This document shows positions 36,986-47,400 of a stretch of DNA of 64,000 nucleotides, piece after piece. Under the pieces are notes generated by a model. The model made no database searches. It was not told where the DNA came from and saw only the letters and a program-made list of their open reading frames with translations. The DNA is from Lytechinus variegatus (lineage: Eukaryota; Echinodermata; Echinoidea; Temnopleuroida; Toxopneustidae). The position numbers and the translations under genes are program-made. The DNA lies in assembly GCF_018143015.1 (NCBI RefSeq), contig NC_054750.1, positions 6,431,501 to 6,495,500 of the forward strand, written 5' to 3'. Numbering within the stretch: position 1 is the stretch's first letter; each line of letters begins with the position of its first letter.

Positions 36986-37230
36986 TAATTGCACATTTTT
37001 ATCGGTAATTATCTGTGGGTTTATGGGGCAGGAGGTATAAAGCTGTCATAAAACAAATAAAAGATGGTTAAAACAAATATTTAAAATACAAAGGTCAATT
37101 CTTGCGTGGAAATGTGAATGGTTTGCGAGCTGATTAGTAGGACCTTTTACAAACATAGTTGGGTGTATGAGGTTTTAAGCAGATATCATGGGGTTTTTTT
37201 AAATCCCCATTTTCATCAAAGGAAATTAGT

Positions 37231-37480
37231 ACAAGGGGGAGCAAACTGGCCAACAATGAACGGCTAGTCTTAACATACATATTTAGATACAAAACTGTTA
37301 GTAATATAGAGTATTAGCCAATTTTGTTTTATTTGTATATAGAAACTGAAGTGTTTTGAGCAGAAAAGTATCTGCTTTGCTAGTTGTAACATAATCTTTG
37401 CGGTATATCATGCATTGAGTAGAGAAATAGTGTGTAATCATTCAAGTGGGTCTATATTACAAGACTACACTGAGAGTGCT
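37231..37480 (+). repeat. Dispersed repeat R1, copy 2
   Basis: See 34768-35030. The two copies are 2.5 kb apart in the same orientation and clearly diverged. Confidence 0.65.
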
Positions 37481-38186
37481 GCATTGTGGGTAATAAACCT
37501 TATGTAATGTATTAATAAATGTAATGTAATTTGATCTGACCATACGCCCACACAAGATAACATTTTTTTTCTGTAATCCCTCCATCCCTCTGCGCCTCGG
37601 AATAGTTTACTAGATAGATGGCGCATAATAAATGCTGTGTTTATCATCATCATTATTATTGTTGTTGTTGTTGTTATCATTATTATTATTGCTATTGTTG
37701 TTATCATTATTATTATTATTATTATCAAACCTGACCAGATGTGATAAGTTGAGGGATTCAGGAGGGCTATTGGGGCTGCTGTTTCGTTTGCCATTTAAAA
37801 CATCTTGCTTTTGGTGCGTTTCAGTTTCACAATCAAATCTATAGTCAAAACCATCACTGATATTTCCTTGACAAGCAATATTAATTACACTTAGGTCCAT
37901 ACATCTGATCATTTTTCCTAAATAGATAAGTGGCAAGAATTCGATTATTATCTATTACTTCGAAACATTTTATTACTTCACTTATACTCTCCATGAATCT
38001 TAACTCTAGGAGAAATAGTTTTAATAATAAAATGATGAGAATTGCGTCAAAAAGTTGCCTGATATCGAAACGAACTATCCCAGGCTCAATCATAATGATG
38101 ATGATGCACAGCAAATGTATAACGCCACATATCTGACATTCAAAGGCGTTCATCTATGAAACAGGGGTGAGACGTTTACACATAAC

Positions 38187-38286
38187 GCACTGGCTTCAGT
38201 CCTCCGCCCGGGGTGGACTCGAACCCACGATCTTTGGTTCGACGGGCAGACACTAATTTTACCGACTGAGCCAAATTCGCTCTCAA
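38187..38286 (-). mobile_element. tRNA-derived SINE head, minus strand
   Basis: The minus strand reads TTGGCTCAGTCGGTAAA (A-box) and GTGGGTTCGAGTCCACCCC (B-box). The 3' and 5' ends do not pair as an acceptor stem, so it is a SINE promoter region rather than a tRNA gene. Confidence 0.65.
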
Positions 38287-39395
38287 TCATAATATGGAGA
38301 AAATGTTAGTTATCTTTGAACATAATTGTAAATACTACTCAATCATTGGTAAACAAGAATATCACAAGAATCATGTTTCGAAATCATTATCATAGGAGAT
38401 AGATTATACGTGTATATCATTCTGATCAGTTATCAAAATTAATTTGTTTGCTAATGCATGTAAACTATACTTTCGGCTTAATTATCTTTCCAAATTACTT
38501 GTTCAACTTATTTATTGAGCAGGCTTATCATAATTTCATAAATGAACTTTGACTCCTCAACAGGAGGAAGAGGAGCGAGTTAATCAAGAACACTGGTTGT
38601 TGTCAACAGATTTAGGGATGGTGCACGAGCCTGGGAACGATTTTTTTAGCGGGGATGCTGAAGTGAATTTTGACAGGCCAAAAAATAGAAGTTTTCGCTG
38701 CAAAATGGAGGGGCTTTCGGTCCCAAGAAATTCGACAAGCAAAAGAAAAAGGGTTTCAATCCAAAATGAAATTGGTTTTGGTGAAGAGCAATTTGATAAA
38801 CAAAAAAGAGAATGGTTTTCCTACGTTCCGTTCATTTTCATTACATTTCTGCCGATTATCATGCCTGGCAGACTCACAGGGGGTGCTGCCTATGAAAAAT
38901 AACACACGCATCACCCCAAGGAAAATTTTGGGGTGGGATGCGTCAGCACCACCGCTTCCCGGGACCATGGGAGGGGATGACAAAAGTGACCGACGAGCTA
39001 ATGGAATTGGTGAGGGTACATTTTGTACGATCGTGCGAGAAATTGAATCTTATCATGCTTATGGAAACTTTTATAAGAGGAGAACCATCGGCCATATTTA
39101 TTTCTGTTATATAAAAAGGGAGGGCAGGAGGAAACAGAGCTTTCTAAAATCTATAACCATTGAAAGTTCCGAAAGTAACGCGCATTCCCGATTGTAACGA
39201 TCCCAGGCACTAACATGAATCAAAAAATGGAAATATGTCTTCGTTTAATCACTTATCATGTCGATACGAAATAACTAAATAGCTTTCAAGACTCATATAC
39301 TAATAGTATAGAAAGCAAAGTAAATATATGAGATTAACTTGCAACATTTTCATGGCTTTGTCGGTTTGGGGATGTTTATCACTTTCAATATTTAA

Positions 39396-39981
39396 AGGGG
39401 AATGAAACCTTTGGAACAAATATTCTTGTGTAGAAACAGAAAAATCAAAGAATAAGAATAAAGAAAGTTTGAGAAAAATCGGACAAATACTGAGAAAGTT
39501 ACGAGCATTTGAATATTGCAATTATTAATGCTATGGAGATCCTCATATTGGCAATGCAACCAGGATGTGTGATGTCACTGATGAACAACTTTCCCTTTAG
39601 TGGAGTATAAAATACCCTAAAAAATGTCTCTTTTTGCTTTTTCTTATGATGATACAAACTCTTTATCCATGATATATTCTTAAAAAATATGTATTACATG
39701 CCCTCATGTAGAAAGAACGCATGATTTATGGATAGATGTGATAAAAGAGGTAATTCAAGTGAAATATATACTAAAGTAATGGGGAGAGTTGTTCACAAGT
39801 GACATCACACATCTTTGTCGCATTGCCAATTTGCTATCTCCATAGCATTAGTGATCGCAATATTCAAATGCTCAAAACTTTCTCATTATTAGTCCGATTT
39901 TTCTCAAACATTTGTTAATCTGTTTCTTTGATTTTTGCTGTTTGCACACAAGCTATCTTGTTCCAATGGTTTCATTCTCCT
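39396..39981. mobile_element. Foldback MITE with TTAA target sites
   Basis: TTAA at 39392-39395 and 39982-39985 flank ends AGGGGAATGAAACCTTTGGA and CCAATGGTTTCATTCTCCT. The inverted arms extend about 200 bp inward (GCTATGGAGAT / ATCTCCATAGC and more). TTAA plus AGGG-type ends fits Kolobok- or piggyBac-like non-autonomous elements. Confidence 0.85.
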
Positions 39982-40459
39982 TTAAGAGATAACACACCCG
40001 ATTGTGGGTTTTCTCGACCTCCCTCCCTATTTCCTCTTTAAGCGATTTCTTTAAGAACAACTTCCTCATACTTATTTATCTGCATTACACGGATCTTGTG
40101 AATATGCGAACATCAGAAAATCTATGACACCATGCCATGAACATAAAGTTAAAGTCAATCCTGTGACATTAGCATGAGCTATATCTAATGCAGATCGATA
40201 TCAAAGGTTAACGTTCTGTCTTCGTGTTAATGAGGTTTGAACTTATATCATACTGAACGAGATAAATCTAATTTGTATTATTTGGATAAGACAAAGGGAG
40301 GTCTTTGATCTCTTACAAGGTGAGAAGAAAACACAGCGTTTATAACGGGGGTTTAATAGTTTACAAAAAAAGAAAGAAATGACATTTGGGGCATCCGATG
40401 GGCGCGGGGAGGATCTCATGGAGTCTGTTATCTTTCAATTATGGGATAAGACCTCTTCA

Positions 40460-40587
40460 GGGTCCCGTAACACAAAGGTTAGCGATCGGCCGTACGCTTG
40501 ATTTTCACGATTGTACATTTTTGTAAATGGAATCAATCGTAGAAAAAATGTTCTACGATCATTGCTAAGTTCTATGTTACGGGTCCC
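40460..40587. mobile_element. Short MITE (GGGTCCCGTAACAC ends)
   Basis: The left end GGGTCCCGTAACACAAAGG pairs with the right end TATGTTACGGGTCCC; the subterminal GCGATCG / CGATCATTGC also pairs. It is 128 bp. A partial relative may lie at 9790-9895. Confidence 0.8.
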
Positions 40588-43375
40588 AGATCGGTTAAAA
40601 AGGAGCTGCAAATAAAGAGCCATCGACACGACGCATCAGTTACATTGCATGATAAAACAATGATAAAATAAAAGGCCAAATGTAGCGCATATTGGACCAA
40701 AAATACGGTCGCGAGCGGGCAAAATTTATATCTAAAAAAAAAGAATCCTCATTTTGATATAGATTTTGTCATAATATGAGAAAAAGCGATATCATGATTA
40801 TTTAGCCCCTTCCTTCCCTTTGTTTCCTTTACCCCCTCCGTCACCCCTTGGTGGTGGGCCAGCGAGCTAGGCAATGCCCCCCCCCCCATCTTCACGCCAG
40901 TGATGGAGTGTGAATACAACTACTTTTTTTAATCCGTCGTGTGTTGTGGAAGAGAAAACTTCACTATTTAAATATTTAGGACATATCAAAAGGTATGATT
41001 GGATTTCAGGTCAACGATTCAAATCGCCCTCTACGTTTCGAACTAAGCCCTTTTTTATTGCAAGAAACCTTTTCTCCTCTTATCACATACATCTATCACC
41101 TGTTGTGGGGCTCCCAACCCCTATCCTTCTACCTACTTCTACCTATCTCTCTGTCTCTCTACGTCGAATAACTTTCTAATAAAGTATCACCTTCTCTTAT
41201 CTATCATCCTCTCCCTCTTTACCGTTCTTTCTTTCCTAGTTTAGCGCTCTCCTTTCTTCATTATTTTCATTTGTACCATTCCCATCAAATTTTAAACAGG
41301 ACATGCTAGCTTATGAACCTGCAACTCCCCCCCCCCTTGTAACAGAGCCACCATCCAGTGTAATTGTTAAATAAACAAATCAAATAAAAGTTTTGCAAAA
41401 CTGTTTTTTTTAGACGGGTGACATTTTATTGCATTTGTGAAGGCTTCGCCAAACGGTGCTAATTCTGGGGTGTAAAGCCTTGTTTGGTAATTACTACAGT
41501 AGTTGTGTTGGTTCAATATTTTGAATAAATATGTCACAATGTTTAATACAAAGTTGCCCCCCCCCTTATGTTATAACCCATGTCTTTATAATATACATTA
41601 GGTGTGAATTATGGGCTTGCAATTGTGTCTATTAAAGAATAAACTTTCCTGATATCCTGGGGAGCGTTTCATCAAAGTACTCGTCAGATATTTTATCTGA
41701 CAATTCCTATTCAATACGACAGTTACCATAGTTACCATGCTTCTCAGCCAATCAAAATTAAAGAAACCTGTCAACTTATTATTCTCCTTATGCGAGCATA
41801 ATGATGCGCAATCGATTGGTAAATATTTGGCGCTTGTCTTTCCCAGCCTGTCCTCATCTGAATCGCGTTTCCCTCTTATTTTGTTGGCAACTCTAGTACT
41901 GCCTGTCAGTGCTGTATCCCCAGATTAACCAGTTCAGAATTATATAATTGATTAAGTCGATATTTGAATTGACATGTTACTGTCCGTCTTTCTTTCAGAA
42001 TAGATACAGCGACCATTGATTGCAGAGTTTATATTTGATAGAAAATTGAGTCGGCGCAGGGATAGGTGTACCCCTTATTTCTTGTCGAACATGGCTCGGT
42101 TTTGCTTGACCTGCAAAACAATCAGAAAGCGAGTAATAATTTCGATTATTTAAAATGTATAGGTTCCACACTCTGAAATGTATATCAGTATCGTGGGAAT
42201 GATTCATTTTTCAATTAAATAAAAAAAAAACCTTTTTGATAAACCAACACTGTCAAACAGTCTGTGAAATAGCCATATCCATTATGTATTTTGACTGTAA
42301 AGTATTTGAGAATAGCTTACCATTTTGAAAGTATTTTTAGCTTCTTTATTCCCTTCATCATGCCGGGGGTTCAAATGATGGATTGACACAACTCCCTATG
42401 TCAAAGATACAGTTTAGGTTGAATTCATCCGGATATGGTAATCATCGCACATCACAATAGATATGACAGAAACTATTGGTTTTTATCTACTTCAGAAGAA
42501 TGCTGTAGCTCTGTAGCTGATGCCTTGCTCGCGTTTCTTTCTTTTTTTTTTGTTTCTAAACACCAAAAAGAGTAATAAGAAGGATTGTTCATATTGTTTA
42601 CACAATGATTCACTTTGATTAGAATTCAATTAATTGCACAATTGAACTAATATTTTAATAGCTATGCAACAACGACAAATTACAGACATCGAATTCAGCT
42701 CTAATAATTATTACTAATTGCACAAGGATGCTTGATGCTTACCTGTCTATTTTGTTCGAGAGCAAGAATGTGGTAGTTTCATTGCAGTTGATCGTAGTGG
42801 CAGGTAAGAAGAAAATGGCGCCAGCTAGGTTTCAAATCCCCGGTCCTCATTATACAAGGCCAACGTTTCACTTGAACCATCAAGTTCCTGTAAGACCGTA
42901 TCCTGATTCTAGACAATGGCACAAGTAAATTGGCCCTCTCCAAGTGCTCTGGGAAAAATCTTAAAAACATAATCAAATTGGAAAGAATGATAAGCATGCT
43001 GGTAACGTTCAAGATTTTAATATTCGTTTTTTTTTCAAAATTCCTTTTACTAGACAAACTTAGGTTGAAACGGGGGGGGGGGGTTAATTTAACAATTTTT
43101 CTGATACTGGTATGGAAAGCCTGATAGATTTAATTAGCATTAGCTCGTACAATTTCCTCTAACAAGATATGATATATTTCCAACATGCATGTATTTTTAT
43201 TCATTGAAAACAGAACTTCGCAAACATGTCTAAATTTTCAAAGTCCATTGACTCTCTATTTACATCATTAATTTTGTTTTCATTTATGTATTCATCGGAT
43301 TCACAAACCTTGGGATCAGATACGATCATCTGGTTCTCATATGACCTTTCTAGTCACAGTGGTTGTTGATGCCCT

Positions 43376-43600
43376 CCTTCTCACCATCTCCCACCTCTCT
43401 CCTCCTTCTCCTCCTCCTCCCCTTCCTTCTCCTCAGCTCTGCTCCACTAACTGAATACTCCTCCTTCTCCCCTCCAACTTCGTATGTGCTCTTTTCCCTA
43501 TAGTCATCTTCTTCCTCGTACTCCATCTGCCTCCTGCTTCTCTTCCTCTACGCATCCCCCTTCTCCTCCTTCTTCCCCTCCTACTTCTCTCTCTTCTCTA
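43376..43600 (+). repeat. CCTTCT-rich polypyrimidine tract
   Basis: More than 200 bp of CTCCTCCTTCTCC-type sequence, capable of triplex or slipped structures. Confidence 0.8.
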
Positions 43601-44111
43601 AGGGGACGCCTGTGATCATGCAGTTGATGACGTCCCAGAGACCAGGGTGACCTAACAGAAAAATAAAGCCAAACTTAAAATAACCACCTATAAAGTATGA
43701 TTATGACATAGTTTCGACTTTACAAAATGGAAATATTCATCAGCTCTGAGATTTTGTTTTCTTCCTACAAGAAAGCAGCATGATATTAGAGAAATTAATA
43801 AAATATTGTAGGGGACAGACACACGATTTGAATTTTCAAGTATGGGGGGGGAACACAACGAAAAGGAAAATAACAAGAAATTGAAGTACAGAAGAGAAAG
43901 GTTCAGGTCGTGCTACTTTATACCTCTTTATTTCAGAAAAGAAATGACGCAATCAGATTTTGGGGTCATCTTCCCCCATCTATTAAAATACCATGGCACC
44001 GTCCCCTATTCTCTATAGAGTACCTACAACCTACGACAAATTATGCATTGTTTATTTATGTTTTTAGTTTCAGATTGTTCTAATTACAACAGTACACACA
44101 TTATGACAAAT

Positions 44112-44152
44112 ATTTATTAAGATGTTTTACTAATTTTCAGAATGTATTTATT
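44112..44152 (-). terminator. Poly(A) signals of orphan gene
   Basis: Two AATAAA hexamers on the minus strand (44147-44152 and 44112-44117) lie 29 and 64 bp after the stop codon of the orphan gene, a normal place for a short 3' UTR. Confidence 0.5.
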
Positions 44153-44180
44153 GAAAATAATGTAGAACAGTCTAAGCACA

Positions 44181-44410
44181 TCAAAGCTTAGGCGTGGGAT
44201 GTGTTCTGTTCCTAATCGTTGACCAACCTGATGAAGTATGATCTCCTGTTTCTTCATCATCGACCAAGGTGCGTCCCTCACCGATGTCCATCTCATTCTT
44301 ATGTTCTCCCATTACGATATCCTGTACGATCTGGAGTCCTGTTTGGTAGATGTTGCCGCATGCATTCCAGATGTCATCCACGATATTAAATTGGAAGTCG
44401 TGATACTTGT
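44181..44410 (-). CDS. Orphan gene terminal exon
   Basis: It encodes KYHDFQFNIVDDIWNACGNI, then YQTGLQIVQDIVMGEHKNEM and a polar tail ending HPTPKL before the stop. The first half could form an amphipathic helix. Poly(A) signals in this orientation lie at 44147-44152 and 44112-44117. Confidence 0.7.
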
Positions 44411-47400
44411 CTGGATGTGCGATTAAAAAACAAAGAAAAAAAAATAATAAAAAACGCCTGGATCTTAAGGTAGATATTTTTCAGTGAATAATTATCTATA
44501 TTTTAATGAAGAATTGAGGGAAACACTATTTTGATTAAAAAGATAACCCCTATACAAGTATTTTCATAATTAGTATTAATATTGTGGGGGGTTTTTTTGC
44601 TTTGCTTTTTTTGATGTGGACACATCATGTCCTTAAAATGATTTAACATTTTCATTTCACTACTTTTGAATTTATCTTTCTACTTATCCTCTTTCTTCTT
44701 CTTCTTCTTCTTCTTCTTCTCTTTCTCCTCCTCCTCCTCCTCCTTCTTCTTTTTTCTCCTCCTCCTTCTTCTTCTTTTTCTTCTTCTCGTTCTCCCTCTA
44801 CTTGTCCTTCTCCTTATCCTCCTCCATTTCATTATACTTCACTTGTCCTTTTATTTTCCTTTAGTCTTCCTATTTTCTTTCTCGGTCCTATCTTCTCCAA
44901 TCATTTAGATAGACAAACCTAAGAGAATACGATCTCCGATCTCTCCAGGGACACCAACATCTTTCTCCTCGTCAACGTTCTTATCATCGTTATTTGTGAC
45001 GTCATTTCCCTCTGATGTGCTCGAGGGATAGATGGTGTCTTCATCTAGTTGAAACAAAGATTGACAAAATTAACTTAATTTTGTAGCTTTTCAACAGAGC
45101 GACAAGTTGTGCTTAGAATGAAACCTGTGGTTTTCAATAATTTCCATGCACACTAAAAAAATCGGAATTTAGAAATTATCATTAAAAAATACACATTTAC
45201 ATTTCGACACATACATGTCGAGAGAAGAGAAAACGAAGAAGCAGGAGAGAGAAAAGGGAGCGATGGAGGAAGCTGAGAAAGAGAAAATACAAAAGAAACA
45301 CAGAGACGTAGGGCGAATATAGGAATAGAGAGAAGATAAACAGAAAGAATGAGCTTCTTCAAAAAATCTTCGTAATTGCCGCTCAATGTAAGAGTATAGC
45401 TCACCTGACCAATTAGCGTCCATGATATTTGTAATCTGATCAGGGACACACCTCTTGACCATCACTGACTCTGAGCTGGTCATATTTCCACTGGACCCAT
45501 CGTCCGTTTCCTCATCGTCGAGGTTCTCGAACTCCTTATGAACGTTGACGGTGTCTTGTTAAAGTTAAGAAAGATTTATACTTCACAACTACATGTATGA
45601 TAAAGAAATGTTATCACCTCTTCTGAATAAGGTATCCAAAGAAGGTAGACATCTTTAGTGTCATCGAATTCATCATCATTGTCAATGTAATTCTTTGTTT
45701 GATCAATTTTATTTAAAAAATATTTGATTTTAATCATTTATGTTTGGACATGGAATCAATAAAATAAACTTATAACTTGTGATTCATCCTTCTCTCCCTT
45801 CCTCCCTCCGTCCATCAGTACCCCTTCTTAATTACCCCCTCTTCTATTCTTTGGATCTCACCAAGGAGATAAAATGTACCGTCATGATTTCGCCCTTACC
45901 GGCGCTCTTGTCCTCATCCAATTGTATAAACCCTTTCTTACTTTTACATGTTAATCAATCAAGCATAATATGAAATATATAGGTAAGTACAATTACGACC
46001 ATTTTTTTTAAATACTTACACATATTCCCTGAAAACTCAAAGCCGGATATTGAGGCCTTGTCATCATCGATGTTAGATTCAACATCAGCCTCGTAATGCT
46101 CATCACTGTAATCGACGTCAGATAAAACCGATACGTCATCGTTGTCCTTATCGTTGATGAATCGATCTTTTGGAGAGGAAAGAAAAGGAATGCAAATCAA
46201 AAAATAATAATAACAATGACTTTATCGAAACATCCCTTTTAAACATCTTGTACATTTTTTCTCTTCTTATGACTCACTCCTATTTTTTCTCAACATCTTT
46301 GCTAGTGTTTTCTTCTTCATCATCTTCCTGCTCTTCTTCGTCTTTCGTTTTCTTTATTGTTCTAACTCTTCTTCTTTTTCTTTTTTCGTATTTTCTTTTC
46401 CCCCTTCCCTTTTTATCTTTCTTCTTCTTGTTTGTCTTCCTCTTCTTTTTGTCCTTCGTCCTTTTCCTCAGCTCAATTTTATTCGTCTTGTTCTACGAGG
46501 CCTGCTTAAATCACTAACTTCTTTTTATTTCTCGGTTTTCTTCCTCTCTCTCTCTTTCTGTTATTCTCATGTAATACTTCAAATCCGATTATCTATATTT
46601 CATTTGACACTCCAATTGAAATCAACAAACGAAAAGCTTATCCAACTTACGGTAGGACAAAAAGTCTTGTGCAGAGACCCTCACGTCCCTCGGATAGGAC
46701 GTAGAGGGTGGCTCATCCTCAGCTCTGGGGCTTATTTCGGGCATCAAGGTCTGGCGGCTGTCTCGGCTAAGAATAGCTGGAGCAGACCAAGACTGCCGGA
46801 GCACCATTGACTCGATGGTAGTGACTGAGTGGATGGATGTGGCAGAGTGGATGGAAGTAACTGATGACTGATCAAAGTTGACACAAAAGCTGCCTTCAGT
46901 GTCGTCATCACGGCAGGCATCTTCCTCCAAAAGCTGCAATTCCTTCGAAGTTGAATTTGGTAATAACATTTTATTTAACTTTATCATTAATTCATAATCA
47001 CGTTTTAGGTAAGCAGTCAACTCTCGCATTATAAACAAACAAAGCCATAAAAGCAATCCATGGTTGTAACTGTTTCTATATCAATGGAATCATTTTTCTC
47101 AGAGTTATATAATGTCTACCAACTCAGCTGTCTTCTATATACTTATCTCTTTCTTTGTACTTATCTCTTTCGCTATATTTATTTCTCCCCCCCCCCCTCT
47201 ATCTCTCTCCAGTTTTTCTCTCCTCTCTCTCTCTGTTTGAACCATCATTTTGTAAACCTCGATATCTACTACACTCTAAAACAGGAATGTTCAAATTCAA
47301 AATAGATTTTGCTGGTGATAGATGACGTGTGCGTCAGAGAATAAAGGTTGATTTTAATAAATTTTAAGTTTAACCAATAATTGAATTGACTTCGATAACT

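Larger units (their letters stand above)
32593..44180. other. Intergenic region between copy B and the orphan gene
   Basis: It is 11.6 kb with no convincing exon. It contains the copy B 3' UTR (poly(A) candidates at 33106 and 33482), a dispersed repeat pair (34768-35030, 37231-37480), MITEs (35748-36159, 39396-39981, 40460-40587), a (GAT)n tract, a tRNA-derived SINE head (38187-38286), a partial foldback (41659-41760) and a CCTTCT-rich tract (43376-43600). The open frames at 38549-39197 look repeat-derived. Confidence 0.5.

Noticed and set aside
36718..37008. Poly-His and poly-Met open frames
   Set aside because: They are translations of a (GAT)n microsatellite.
38200..38286. Minus-strand tRNA gene
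   Set aside because: Same reasoning: the cloverleaf ends do not pair and the intervening arm is degenerate.
38549..39197. Overlapping open frames of 117 and 175 codons
   Set aside because: They overlap in different frames, contain repeat-like GC-tract sequence also seen near 15570-15670, show no domain and have no splice context.
46934..47056. Upstream extension of orphan exon 2 (MLLWLCLFIMREL...)
   Set aside because: The leading hydrophobic stretch is AT-rich intron-like sequence; a shorter extension from 47020 remains possible and is noted in the gene entry.
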